Origin: MGBC108787 sp964591225
Lineage (GTDB): Bacteria; Bacillota_I; Bacilli_A; RF39; UBA660
NCBI GenBank assembly: GCA_964591225.1
Contig: CAZQAO010000004.1
Location: 1 to 35,510 of the forward strand
Length of the DNA: 35,510 bases
Direction: 5' to 3'
Part shown: positions 7,559 to 16,216 of the stretch, piece after piece
Layout of the letters: every line of letters starts with the position of its first letter
Numbering within the stretch: position 1 is the first letter of the stretch
Position numbers and translations under genes: made by a program
Notes under the pieces: generated by a model
What the model saw: only the letters and a program-made list of their open reading frames with translations
What the model was told of the DNA's origin: nothing
Database searches by the model: none

Positions 7559-7779
7559 TGTTTGAATATAATGTAAATTTATTTGGAAATGCAGCACTAA
7601 CAGTTGTTGCTGAAAATAAAGAAGATGCTGAAAGAATATTAAAAGATACCATGGAGAGTATCAATTTAAAAAACTTAAAAGAAAAAGTTTCATCAAGAGA
7701 TGATGTATCTATTCTTGATAGTGAAGTAATGATTAAAATGAATGAAAAAAATAAAAATAAAGATAAGGGTGAAAGATAA
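7555..7779 (+). CDS. Small DpnD/PcfM-like protein
   Basis: A 74-aa protein whose first half (YNVNLFGNAALTVVAENKEDAERI) has the short beta-strand plus 'A.n.eeA' helix pattern of small DpnD/PcfM-like proteins in conjugative elements. This is a weak pattern match, not a firm assignment. The ATG at 7555 overlaps the previous stop codon. The last seven codons (NKDKGER) lie inside the exact 81-bp repeat shared with position 27191, so this tail may have been acquired by recombination. The same bases carry the ribosome site of the next gene. Confidence 0.6.
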   Translation: MMFEYNVNLFGNAALTVVAENKEDAERILKDTMESINLKNLKEKVSSRDDVSILDSEVMIKMNEKNKNKDKGER

Positions 7780-7826
7780 TATGTCATATTCAAAAAGAAT
7801 ACCCCCAATTAAATTAAAATTAAATG
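7746..7826 (+). repeat. 81-bp exact direct repeat, copy 1
   Basis: These 81 bases are identical to 27191-27271. They cover the 3' end of one gene (coding for a KNKNKDKGER tail), the ribosome site AAGGGTG, and the first 15 codons of the next gene (MSYSKRIPPIKLKLN). In this copy the downstream gene is complete. Confidence 0.92.
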
Positions 7827-8122
7827 TCGAAGAATTTAATAAACTATTGCAGATATTAAGTAATATGAGCGATTATCGAGAAGAAAGTATTGCTAAAAAA
7901 TCAGTAAAATTAAAAGATAATTTTTTAAAATATAGCGTACCTTTTAATGATGATAATGAACAAACTTTTATCGACATAAGGTGTTATCAAAATGAAATTG
8001 TAGATTTATTTTATATTATGTTTTATGGGATAAAGGATTGTATGAAAGTTGAAACCAATTATTATGAAGTGTTAATAAAAGTAAGGGACAATTTAAAACA
8101 AGAGAAAATGATAGATGAGTAA
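7781..8122 (+). CDS. Hypothetical protein, 113 aa
   Basis: I do not recognise this protein. It is small, soluble, and mixed alpha/beta, with a Leu/Phe-rich helix after the N-terminus and a C-terminal segment YYEVLIKVRDNLKQEK. The ATG at 7781 is one base after the preceding TAA and follows AAGGGTG. An in-frame start 39 bases upstream would lie inside the previous gene and lacks a ribosome site. Its first 15 codons are duplicated exactly at 27226, where the gene is broken after 22 codons. It lies 28 bases before the giant helicase gene, behind which a strong AAGGAGG follows. Confidence 0.7.
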   Translation: MSYSKRIPPIKLKLNVEEFNKLLQILSNMSDYREESIAKKSVKLKDNFLKYSVPFNDDNEQTFIDIRCYQNEIVDLFYIMFYGIKDCMKVETNYYEVLIKVRDNLKQEKMIDE

Positions 8123-8150
8123 ATAATCTAATTAAAAAAGGAGGGGCGAA

Positions 8151-11100
8151 ATGACAAATAAATTAAAATATATTACTGATCTTTATGACAATACTTTAAC
8201 AGAAATAAGTAGTAATTCAAAAGAGTGGATGTCATTTTTGGAATGTGCTGCGATGAACTATAAATATCCATTTAATGACCAAGTCTTAATTTATGCTCAA
8301 AAGCCTAGTGCAATTGCTTGTGCTAAAATTGAAATTTGGAACGAACAATTTGGTAGATGGGTAAATCGTGGAGCAAAAGGAATAGCCCTTTTGTCCGAAG
8401 ATTTTGGTAATCCAAGTTTACGATATGTTTTTGATGTAGCGGATACTAATAATAGAAAAGACAAAAGTTTTAGATTATGGAGTGTTCCTAAACCTTATGA
8501 ATTAGATATTATTGAATCATTAGAAAAAAAGTACGGAGAACTTGAAAATAAAAGTTCTCTGGAACTTGCAATTAAGTCAGTATCAAAAATCATGGTTGAA
8601 GATAATATACAGGATTATTTAGATGATTTAATATTTGAAAAAGTACTTAAAAATAGTATTGCATTTGAAATAATAAAAAGATGTGGTTTAGATCCAAATC
8701 AATATTTTTCGCCAGAAGATTTTAAAGACATAACTAGTTTTGATAGTTATGACGTAATAACAAGGTTAGGAATAGCAACAAGTGAAAATGTCAAAAAGGT
8801 AATAAGTGAAATTTATAGTACAATCAAAAATCTACGATTAAATGAAATAAATAAAATTCGCACATTTGATAATGAAAAAGAATTATCTTATGATGAGAGT
8901 GTAAAAAGTGAATGGAGGAAGAAAAATGAATATAACTTACACACAACAAGGGGATTACAAGATACCAGATTTAACAATGCCAGAGAACAAAATTCAAGTG
9001 GAGGGCAAATACGCAATGATGAGATTAAGATACTTGAAAGAGAACAAGAAATCTCTATATACAACCCTACTAATGAAGAATCAACTTCCACAACATTTAA
9101 TGGAGATTCAAGAGATAGCACAAGAGAGAGTGGAACAAATAGTATCAGAGATGAAAGCCAAAGAGAATATAACAGAGAAATTGAAACAACAAGATCCGAT
9201 GAAATGGGTAGGTCTAATGAACAATTTGAAAATGACAGCCGAGGAGATAGTAGCGAACGAACTAATCTACTCTTAGATGTTTATAATGCAGAAGAACATA
9301 GAACTAGTTATGTTGTATTAGAAGAAAAAATAAATCAAATATTAAGTGCAACTCCACATTTAAGAAAATCTCATAAAGAAATAAAAGATTTTTTCAATAA
9401 AGAGCAAGAACTACAGGCAAGAGCCGATTTTTTAAAAGAAATATTTAATTCGGATTATACCATTGTTACAGTTGATGACCAAGAATATGGTTATAAAACT
9501 TTTGACAATGGTATTTTATTTTGGAAAGATAATTTTGAAACAAGAGATACAGAAAGTTTTGTTAATTGGGAAGATTTAACTTATAACTTCGACTCAATGA
9601 TATTATTAAATCAATTAAATGATAGAATAGAGCCATTACCAAGTGTAAGCGATCAATTAAGTTTTATTGAAGATAAGAGTGAAAAATCAGTATCAGATTT
9701 AGAATTTACCCAAGAATTTATTGATAGATTTTTAACAGAACAATCTTCTGAGACAAAATTTGGTATCTATGAAGAATTTCAAAAAAATTATGCAACTGAT
9801 GATAATATAAATTATTTAAAAAATTTATATGGAATAGGTGGTTCAACTCATACGGTTAAAGGATCTGGTATCGGTGAAAGTCATGACTATAAAGGAATTA
9901 AGTTTAATCGTGGCTATTTTGATCCTAGTGCAAAAGAACAATTATTTAAGTGGAATTATATAGAAAAAAGAATTAAAACACTTATAAGTGAAGATAGATA
10001 TTTAAATTCCAAAGAAAAAGAAGAATATCCAAAATGGTTAGATAAAGAAGAACAGGAACGAGAACTTGTAGAAGCAAGTAATAGATTAGCAGAAATTGAA
10101 GAAGAAAAAACAGAAGAAGAAATTTATCAGTATCATTTAGGCGATAAAGTTTATATAGGTGCTGATGAATATGAAATATTAAATTTGGGCGATATAAATG
10201 TAGTTTTATATGATTATCAATATCCTTTATTTAATCGTGAAATGTCGAGAGATGAATTTGAAAGGAAAGTAAAAGAAAATCCTGCTAATGACCATTTAAA
10301 AGTAGTAAATATAAAAGAACAAGATAATGAAAATGAAGATATTACTAGTGAAGTATCAAATGAAGATAATAATTATATTGAAGAAGTTCACGAAAATAAT
10401 GAAGAACAAATTGTACCTCAGTTTGAAAAGAAGAAAAATAATAAAATAACTTCTTTTGATATTCATCCAGAAATACAGAATTTGGAACGTAATCAATTTA
10501 GGATATTAGATGATAATTTAGGTGAGGGAACTCCAAAAGAAAGATTTAATCATAATATTGAAGCAATTAAGGTGTTAAAAAAATGTGAAAATGAAGATAG
10601 ATTTGCAACTAATGAAGAACAGGAAATTCTATCAAAGTATGTTGGTTGGGGAGGACTACCACAAGCTTTTGATGAGAATGATACTTCTTGGAGTAATGAA
10701 TATTCTATTTTAAAAAACTTGCTTGATGAAAATGAATATAAGCAAGCGAGAGAATCTACTTTAACAGCCTTTTATACACCACCTGTTGTAATAAGAGCAA
10801 TGTATGAAGCACTCGAAAATATGGGGCTTAAAACAGGTAATATTTTAGAGCCTAGTTGTGGTATAGGAAACTTTATAGGTATGCTGCCAGACTCATTAAA
10901 AGGCTGTAAAATGTATGGCGTAGAATTAGATTCCATAAGTGGTAGAATTGCCAGACAACTATATCAAAAATCATCTATCGCCGTTCAAGGATATGAAGAC
11001 ACTAATTTACCTAATTCATTTTTTGATGTAGCAGTAGGTAATGTTCCTTTTGGTGATTTTAAAGTTTTAGACAAGAAATATGATAAAAATAAATTTTTAA

Positions 11101-14100
11101 TTCACGATTATTTCTTTGCAAAAACACTAGATAAAGTTAGACCAGGTGGAGTCATAGCATTTATAACTTCTAAAGGGACACTTGATAAAGAAAATCCTAG
11201 TGTTAGAAGATATATCGCTCAAAGGGCAGACTTACTAGGAGCAATAAGACTTCCTAATGATACTTTTAAAGCAAGTGCAGGAACGGAAGTAACAAGTGAT
11301 ATTATCTTCTTACAAAAAAGAGATTCTATTACTGATATAGAGCCTGATTGGGTATATCTTGGGGAAGATGAAAAGGGAATAAAAATGAATCAATATTTCA
11401 TAGACAATCCAGATATGATTATGGGTAATATGGAAATGATTTCTACGAGATTTGGTTATGATTCTGCTTGTATTTCTGATGGAGGTAATTTAGAAGATAA
11501 ATTAAAACATGCCATTACTAATATACACGCTGAAGTAAAAGAGTATGAAATAGATGATATAGGGGAAGAAGATAATTCTATTGCAGCCGATTTAACAGTT
11601 AAAAATTTTTCTTACACAATAGTTGATGATAAAATTTATTTTAGAGAAAATAGTCGAATGTATCCTCAAGAACTTGCTAAAACAACCGAAAATAGAGTAA
11701 GAGGACTTATTGAAATAAGAGATTGTGTGAGAACACTTTTGGAGTTACAAACAGAAGATTATCCAGAAGAAGATATAAAGAAAGAACAAGAAAAATTAAA
11801 TCGTTTGTATGATAACTTTATAAAGAAATATGGACTTATAAATAGCAGAGGAAATAACTCTGCTTTTTCTAATGATGCAAGTTATTATTTATTGTGTTCT
11901 TTAGAAATACTAGATGAAAATGGTAATCTTACAAGAAAAGCCGATATGTTCACTAAAAGAACAATTAGACCAAAAAGAGAAATAACAGCAGTAGATACTG
12001 CCAACGATGCTTTAATTGTATCACTATCTGAAAAAGCGAAAGTTGATATAAATTATATGCAACAATTATGTAACAAAGATATGGATGAAATGCTAAAAGA
12101 TTTAGAGGGAGAAATATTTAATGTTCCCGAATATGGCGAGCCGAATCATTGGGTTACTGCTGATGAATATTTATCTGGTAATGTGAGAGAAAAGTTAAAA
12201 CTCGCCGAAGAATTTGCTCAAAATGATGAAAGATTTAATATAAATGTTAAATATTTAAAAGAAGTACAACCGAAAGATTTAAGTGCAAGTGAAATAAGTG
12301 TTAGACTAGGATCTACTTGGATACCTCCAGAGGATATTAAAGATTTTATTAATTATCTTTTATCGCCATCATATTATGTACTTAGTAATATCAAAGTTCA
12401 TTATATGGAATCAACTTCGGAATGGAATATCGAGGGCAAAAATTATGATAGATATAATGTAAAATCAACTAATACTTATGGTACTCATAGAGTGAATGCA
12501 TATAAGATTATTGAAGATAGTTTGAATTTAAAAGATACTAGAGTGTATGATTATCACGAGGATGAAAATGGTAAAAAAGTAGCCGAACTTAATAAAAAAG
12601 AAACGGCTATCGCCCAAGCAAAACAAGAGTTAATTAAAAATGCTTTTGTAGAATGGATATGGCAAGATCCTGAGCGTAGAGAACGATTAGTTAAATCATA
12701 TAATGAAAAGTTTAATTCAATTAGACCAAGAGAATACGATGGGAGTTATATAACTTTTGATGGCATGAATCCAGAAATAACATTAAGAAAACATCAAGTA
12801 AATGCGATAGCAAGAATACTCTACGGTGGAAATACTTTACTTGCTCATGAAGTTGGAGCAGGTAAAACTTTTGAAATGGTGGCTGCTGCAATGGAAAGTA
12901 AACGTTTAGGTTTATGTAATAAATCATTGTTTGTAGTACCTAATCATATCGTAGAACAATTTGGACAGGATTTTTTACAATTATATCCAAGTGCTAATAT
13001 TCTTGTTACTACAAAAAAAGATTTTGAAACGGCTAACCGAAAGAAATTTTGTTCCAGAATTGCCACAGGAGATTATGATGCCGTTATTATTTCTCATTCA
13101 CAATTTGAAAAAATACCAATGTCTATTGAAAGACAAATTGCTATAATTCAAAAACAAATTGATGATATAACCTTTGGTATTCAAGATTTAAAAAATAGTA
13201 ATGGAGAAAAGTTTTCTATCAAACAAATGGAAAAAACAAGAAAGAGTTTAGAAGCAAGATTAGCCAAACTAAACGACACATCAAGGAAAGATGATGTCAT
13301 AACTTTTGAAGAATTAGGTGTTGATAGATTATTTGTAGATGAAGCCCATTATTATAAGAATTTATTTCTTTATACGAAGATGAGAAATGTTGGAGGAATT
13401 GCTCAAACAGAGGCACAAAAGTCATCTGATTTATTTATGAAATGTAGATATTTAGATGAAATTACAGGTGGAAAAGGAGTAATATTTGCAACAGGAACTC
13501 CTATATCTAACTCAATGGTAGAGTTATATACAATGCAAAGATATTTACAATATGGAGAACTAGAAAAAAGAAATCTTCAAAATTTTGATGCTTGGGCTTC
13601 TACTTTTGGCGAAACAGTTACTGCCATAGAATTAAGCCCTGAGGGGACAGGTTATAGAGCAAAAACAAGATTTGCTAAATTCTTTAATCTTCCAGAATTG
13701 ATGTCAATGTTTAAAGAAGTAGCAGACATCCAAACAAGCGATATGCTTAATCTTCCTGTACCAAAAGCAAACTATCATAATATAGTTATAGAGCCTAGTG
13801 AAATTCAAAAGGAACTAGTAAACGAGTTGGGTGAAAGAGCCGAAAAAGTAAGAAATAAAATGGTAGATTCAACAGTTGATAATATGTTAAAAATCACAAA
13901 TGATGGAAGAAAACTTGCTTTGGATCAAAGATTATCTAATGAAATGTTAGAAGATTTTGATAAAAGCAAAGTATCAATTTGTGCAGATAATATTTGTGAT
14001 ATTTGGAAGAAAACATCGGAAGATAAATCTGCTCAATTAGTATTTTGTGATTTATCTACACCACATGAAGGTAAGTTTAATGTATATGATGATATGAAAA

Positions 14101-15245
14101 AGAAACTTATAGAAAGAGGAATACCAGAAGAAGAAATTGCTTTTATACACGACGCTAATACAGATGTAAGAAAACAAGAATTATTTACCAAAGTTAGACA
14201 AGGACAAGTTAGAGTTTTAATGGGTAGTACCCAAAAAATGGGAGCAGGAACTAATTGTCAAGATAGGTTAATTGCTATGCACGATTTAGATTGTCCATGG
14301 CGACCAAGTGATTTAATTCAACGAAGTGGGCGTATTATTAGACAAGGAAATAAAAACCCAGAAGTTGATATTTATAGATATGTAACCGAGGGAACTTTTG
14401 ATGCCTATTTATATCAATTAGTTGAAAATAAACAACGATTTATATCTCAAATAATGACATCTAAAACCCCGGTAAGATTTGCAGAAGATATAGATGAACA
14501 AGCATTATCTTATGCAGAAATTAAAGCCTTGGCAGCAGGAAATCCAGATATAATTGAAAAAACTAATCTTGATACAGATGTTGCTAAATTAAAATTATTG
14601 AAACAAACTCATTTAAGTGAAATCTATGCTTTAGAAGATAAAGTTATAAAATATTATCCTAGTGAAATAAAAAGATTAGAAAATAAAGTTAAGGATTTAG
14701 AAGAAGATATAGAACATTTTAAAGAAAATGATACACCAGATAATTCATTTAAGGAAATGATTATACAAGAAAAAACTTATACAGAAAGAAAGGAAGCAGG
14801 CGAAAAAATCATTGATTTGTGTAAGGCAATGACTAACCCAGATCCTATTCCTGTTGGAGAGTATAAAGGATTTAAAATGATGTTATCCTTTGATACCATG
14901 AGTAGAACTTTTTTTATGGAATTAAAAAATAACTTGTCTTATAAAGTGGAATTAGGAACTGATCCTAGTGGAAATATTACTCGTATTGATAATTGCTTAA
15001 ATGATATAGAATCTCAATTAGAAACTACTAAAAATAAACTTGAAGATACAAAAAACCAATATGAGAATGCTAAACTAGAAATTAAAAGACCATTTCCCCA
15101 AGAAGAAGAATTAAAGGAAAAATCAAAACGTTTAGATGAGTTAAATATTAAATTAAATCTCAATGAAAAAGATAATGAGATAATCGATGATGGTAATGAA
15201 GAAGTAGATAATAGTCAAATGTACAAAAGAGAATATGAACGATAA
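8151..15245 (+). CDS. Giant ArdC-N/DNA methylase/SNF2-type helicase
   Basis: A 2364-aa protein typical of Tn1549/CTn elements. The N-terminus (about residues 20-110, NDQVLIYAQKPSA, RGAKGIALL) resembles the ArdC-type ssDNA-binding domain. A class I methyltransferase core follows, with motif I EPSCGIGNF near residue 900 and NVPFGDF near 964 in the place of NPPY. The helicase half has Walker A VGAGKT near 1569, DEAH at 1730, ATGTPISNS near 1781 and QRSGRIIRQG at 2057, and the end is coiled-coil. It probably binds, modifies and remodels incoming DNA to protect it from restriction, which is inferred. Residues about 259-375 are Ser/Thr/Asn/Glu/Arg-rich low complexity exactly where another frame encodes a TnpV-like protein. 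The ATG follows AAGGAGG. Confidence 0.9.
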   Translation: MTNKLKYITDLYDNTLTEISSNSKEWMSFLECAAMNYKYPFNDQVLIYAQKPSAIACAKIEIWNEQFGRWVNRGAKGIALLSEDFGNPSLRYVFDVADTNNRKDKSFRLWSVPKPYELDIIESLEKKYGELENKSSLELAIKSVSKIMVEDNIQDYLDDLIFEKVLKNSIAFEIIKRCGLDPNQYFSPEDFKDITSFDSYDVITRLGIATSENVKKVISEIYSTIKNLRLNEINKIRTFDNEKELSYDESVKSEWRKKNEYNLHTTRGLQDTRFNNAREQNSSGGQIRNDEIKILEREQEISIYNPTNEESTSTTFNGDSRDSTRESGTNSIRDESQREYNREIETTRSDEMGRSNEQFENDSRGDSSERTNLLLDVYNAEEHRTSYVVLEEKINQILSATPHLRKSHKEIKDFFNKEQELQARADFLKEIFNSDYTIVTVDDQEYGYKTFDNGILFWKDNFETRDTESFVNWEDLTYNFDSMILLNQLNDRIEPLPSVSDQLSFIEDKSEKSVSDLEFTQEFIDRFLTEQSSETKFGIYEEFQKNYATDDNINYLKNLYGIGGSTHTVKGSGIGESHDYKGIKFNRGYFDPSAKEQLFKWNYIEKRIKTLISEDRYLNSKEKEEYPKWLDKEEQERELVEASNRLAEIEEEKTEEEIYQYHLGDKVYIGADEYEILNLGDINVVLYDYQYPLFNREMSRDEFERKVKENPANDHLKVVNIKEQDNENEDITSEVSNEDNNYIEEVHENNEEQIVPQFEKKKNNKITSFDIHPEIQNLERNQFRILDDNLGEGTPKERFNHNIEAIKVLKKCENEDRFATNEEQEILSKYVGWGGLPQAFDENDTSWSNEYSILKNLLDENEYKQARESTLTAFYTPPVVIRAMYEALENMGLKTGNILEPSCGIGNFIGMLPDSLKGCKMYGVELDSISGRIARQLYQKSSIAVQGYEDTNLPNSFFDVAVGNVPFGDFKVLDKKYDKNKFLIHDYFFAKTLDKVRPGGVIAFITSKGTLDKENPSVRRYIAQRADLLGAIRLPNDTFKASAGTEVTSDIIFLQKRDSITDIEPDWVYLGEDEKGIKMNQYFIDNPDMIMGNMEMISTRFGYDSACISDGGNLEDKLKHAITNIHAEVKEYEIDDIGEEDNSIAADLTVKNFSYTIVDDKIYFRENSRMYPQELAKTTENRVRGLIEIRDCVRTLLELQTEDYPEEDIKKEQEKLNRLYDNFIKKYGLINSRGNNSAFSNDASYYLLCSLEILDENGNLTRKADMFTKRTIRPKREITAVDTANDALIVSLSEKAKVDINYMQQLCNKDMDEMLKDLEGEIFNVPEYGEPNHWVTADEYLSGNVREKLKLAEEFAQNDERFNINVKYLKEVQPKDLSASEISVRLGSTWIPPEDIKDFINYLLSPSYYVLSNIKVHYMESTSEWNIEGKNYDRYNVKSTNTYGTHRVNAYKIIEDSLNLKDTRVYDYHEDENGKKVAELNKKETAIAQAKQELIKNAFVEWIWQDPERRERLVKSYNEKFNSIRPREYDGSYITFDGMNPEITLRKHQVNAIARILYGGNTLLAHEVGAGKTFEMVAAAMESKRLGLCNKSLFVVPNHIVEQFGQDFLQLYPSANILVTTKKDFETANRKKFCSRIATGDYDAVIISHSQFEKIPMSIERQIAIIQKQIDDITFGIQDLKNSNGEKFSIKQMEKTRKSLEARLAKLNDTSRKDDVITFEELGVDRLFVDEAHYYKNLFLYTKMRNVGGIAQTEAQKSSDLFMKCRYLDEITGGKGVIFATGTPISNSMVELYTMQRYLQYGELEKRNLQNFDAWASTFGETVTAIELSPEGTGYRAKTRFAKFFNLPELMSMFKEVADIQTSDMLNLPVPKANYHNIVIEPSEIQKELVNELGERAEKVRNKMVDSTVDNMLKITNDGRKLALDQRLSNEMLEDFDKSKVSICADNICDIWKKTSEDKSAQLVFCDLSTPHEGKFNVYDDMKKKLIERGIPEEEIAFIHDANTDVRKQELFTKVRQGQVRVLMGSTQKMGAGTNCQDRLIAMHDLDCPWRPSDLIQRSGRIIRQGNKNPEVDIYRYVTEGTFDAYLYQLVENKQRFISQIMTSKTPVRFAEDIDEQALSYAEIKALAAGNPDIIEKTNLDTDVAKLKLLKQTHLSEIYALEDKVIKYYPSEIKRLENKVKDLEEDIEHFKENDTPDNSFKEMIIQEKTYTERKEAGEKIIDLCKAMTNPDPIPVGEYKGFKMMLSFDTMSRTFFMELKNNLSYKVELGTDPSGNITRIDNCLNDIESQLETTKNKLEDTKNQYENAKLEIKRPFPQEEELKEKSKRLDELNIKLNLNEKDNEIIDDGNEEVDNSQMYKREYER
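8914..8918 (+). promoter_or_regulatory. Internal ribosome site for the tnpV-like gene
   Basis: GGAGG lies seven bases before an ATG at 8926 inside the helicase gene, in the +1 frame. Such a consensus site at ideal spacing, exactly where the alternate-frame protein begins, supports independent translation. Confidence 0.6.
8926..9276 (+). CDS. tnpV: TnpV-like protein in an alternate frame
   Basis: A 116-aa protein encoded entirely inside the giant helicase gene, one frame over. It matches the pattern I know for transposon-encoded TnpV (first named in Tn4451): a start ITYTQQGDYKIPDL, then GKYAMMRLRYLKE, SLYTTLL, HLMEIQ, and the signature end MKWVGLMNNLKMTAEEIV.NEL. The family length of about 115-125 aa fits. 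The function of TnpV is not established. In the helicase frame the same bases encode a low-complexity linker, so the constraint appears to lie on this frame. The ATG is seven bases after GGAGG, and the alternative GTG at 8908 has no site. The match is from memory of the family, so a profile search is needed. Confidence 0.75.
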   Translation: MNITYTQQGDYKIPDLTMPENKIQVEGKYAMMRLRYLKENKKSLYTTLLMKNQLPQHLMEIQEIAQERVEQIVSEMKAKENITEKLKQQDPMKWVGLMNNLKMTAEEIVANELIYS

Positions 15246-15283
15246 ATTGTACAATTGTTTTTAATTTTTTTCTTTTTTATAAT
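15245..15283 (+). promoter_or_regulatory. Promoter and palindrome before the XRE pair
   Basis: TTGTTT (15255-15260), a 17-bp spacer and TATAAT (15278-15283) form a reasonable sigma-A promoter. A perfect 12-bp palindrome, AATTGTACAATT (15245-15256), overlaps the -35 box, as an operator for a small HTH repressor would. The pair of XRE genes follows directly, so autoregulation is plausible but unproven. Confidence 0.45.
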
Positions 15284-15303
15284 CTAAAAGAGAAAGGAGA
15301 AAA

Positions 15304-15561
15304 ATGAAAAAACAAGAACAAGAATTAATGGAACGATTAGCGATAAATGTTGCTATTTATAGAGCAAAAGCCAATTTAAGTTCAAAAAAATTATCTCAGG
15401 TTATTGGGAAATCTGCTGATTATATTGATAATCTAGAAAATTTGAAATTGAAAAGGATACCTGCTTTATATGTTATAATTGCCATTTGTCTTGTGTTAAA
15501 AGTTAACTTAGATGATTTAATAGGAAAAAATTATATTGAAAGTTTGTTAAAAGAATCTTAA
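15304..15561 (+). CDS. Small XRE-like HTH protein 1
   Basis: An 85-aa protein with a Cro/C1-type helix-turn-helix: NVAIYRAKANLSSKKLSQVIGKSADYI followed by a hydrophobic helix and VNLDDLIG, the usual end of an XRE domain. It is probably a DNA-binding regulator of the element. The ATG lies a few bases after AAAGGAG. Its stop overlaps the start of the next gene by one base (TAATG). The two neighbours share the same framework (YR..AN.S.K.LS...GK...) and appear to be tandem paralogues. A promoter and palindrome lie just upstream. Confidence 0.72.
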   Translation: MKKQEQELMERLAINVAIYRAKANLSSKKLSQVIGKSADYIDNLENLKLKRIPALYVIIAICLVLKVNLDDLIGKNYIESLLKES

Positions 15562-15803
15562 TGAAAGAAATTAGTAATAATGCCACCCAAGTAGTGATTG
15601 ATAATATAAAAAAATATAGGAAATTAGCAAACATGAGTCAAAAAGATTTATCATTATTGCTTGGAAAAGATGAAGAATTTATAACAAAAATGGAAGATAA
15701 AGGAATGTATAGAAGATTATTAACAATACAACTAATTGATAATATAGCTAAAATTTTTAATATTCCCATAGTTAAATTCTTTGATAAAAATGATAACAAG
15801 TAG
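15561..15803 (+). CDS. Small XRE-like HTH protein 2
   Basis: An 80-aa Cro/C1-type HTH protein: NIKKYRKLANMSQKDLSLLLGKDEEFI, then FNIPIVKFFDKN. It is a diverged paralogue of the preceding protein, and the two are translated as a coupled pair. They could form a heterodimer or titrate one another, but nothing in the sequence decides this. The stop codon is part of the downstream terminator, so the two XRE genes form a short unit that ends here. Confidence 0.7.
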   Translation: MKEISNNATQVVIDNIKKYRKLANMSQKDLSLLLGKDEEFITKMEDKGMYRRLLTIQLIDNIAKIFNIPIVKFFDKNDNK

Positions 15804-15825
15804 GTAAATACCTAGTTGTTTTTTT
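15795..15825 (+). terminator. Intrinsic terminator after the XRE pair
   Basis: AACAAGTAGGT (15795-15805) pairs with ACCTAGTTGTT (15810-15820), with one mismatch and a four-base loop, followed by a T run to 15825. It includes the stop codon of the second XRE gene. Genes downstream need readthrough or another promoter. Confidence 0.75.
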
Positions 15826-15857
15826 ATGAAAAATGAAATTAGAAAGGTAGGGATATT

Positions 15858-16208
15858 ATGGAGGAAAAAATTAGAGAAGAATTATATGAAAAATTAGAGC
15901 AAGAATTAAAAGAATATAAAGATAGTTTATTAGAATTGTCTGGCAAAGAGATTATAGATAAATCTTATGAAACTTGTATAAAGGAAGAAATGGCGAGTCA
16001 ATTTTATTCAGATAAGTTTGATATAAAAGAATTAAAAGCCTTAAAAAATGAAAAAAATTCATTAGAAACTTTATATCAGGGCTGGATGGATTGTGACTTG
16101 AATATTGGCGAGTTATTAGAAGATAATATCAATGATACTTTGCAAGAATTAGTGGAAGAGCAACAAGAAAAGTTAATGCAAAAGAAAAAACAAGAACAAG
16201 AAAGGTAA
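15858..16208 (+). CDS. DUF3848-like protein
   Basis: A 116-aa acidic, helical protein. The pattern YKDSLLELSGKEIIDKSYET..KEEM followed by ELKAL and a LETLYQGW segment resembles the DUF3848 family found next to the DUF3991/Toprim gene in Tn1549-type elements. The neighbour here is such a gene, which supports the call. The function is unknown. It ends in a Gln/Lys/Glu-rich tail (KKKQEQER) whose codons carry the ribosome site of the next gene. It follows a terminator by 33 bases, with no clear promoter in between. Confidence 0.6.
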   Translation: MEEKIREELYEKLEQELKEYKDSLLELSGKEIIDKSYETCIKEEMASQFYSDKFDIKELKALKNEKNSLETLYQGWMDCDLNIGELLEDNINDTLQELVEEQQEKLMQKKKQEQER

Positions 16209-16216
16209 GTAATTTT

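Noticed and set aside
7512..7808. 98-codon minus-strand frame across three small genes
   Set aside because: Its sequence is the antisense of lysine-rich codons and has no ribosome site. The plus-strand genes are tightly coupled and have good starts.
12961..13146. 61-codon frame inside the helicase gene
   Set aside because: Unlike the tnpV frame, it matches no family, has no good ribosome site, and lies over conserved helicase sequence.
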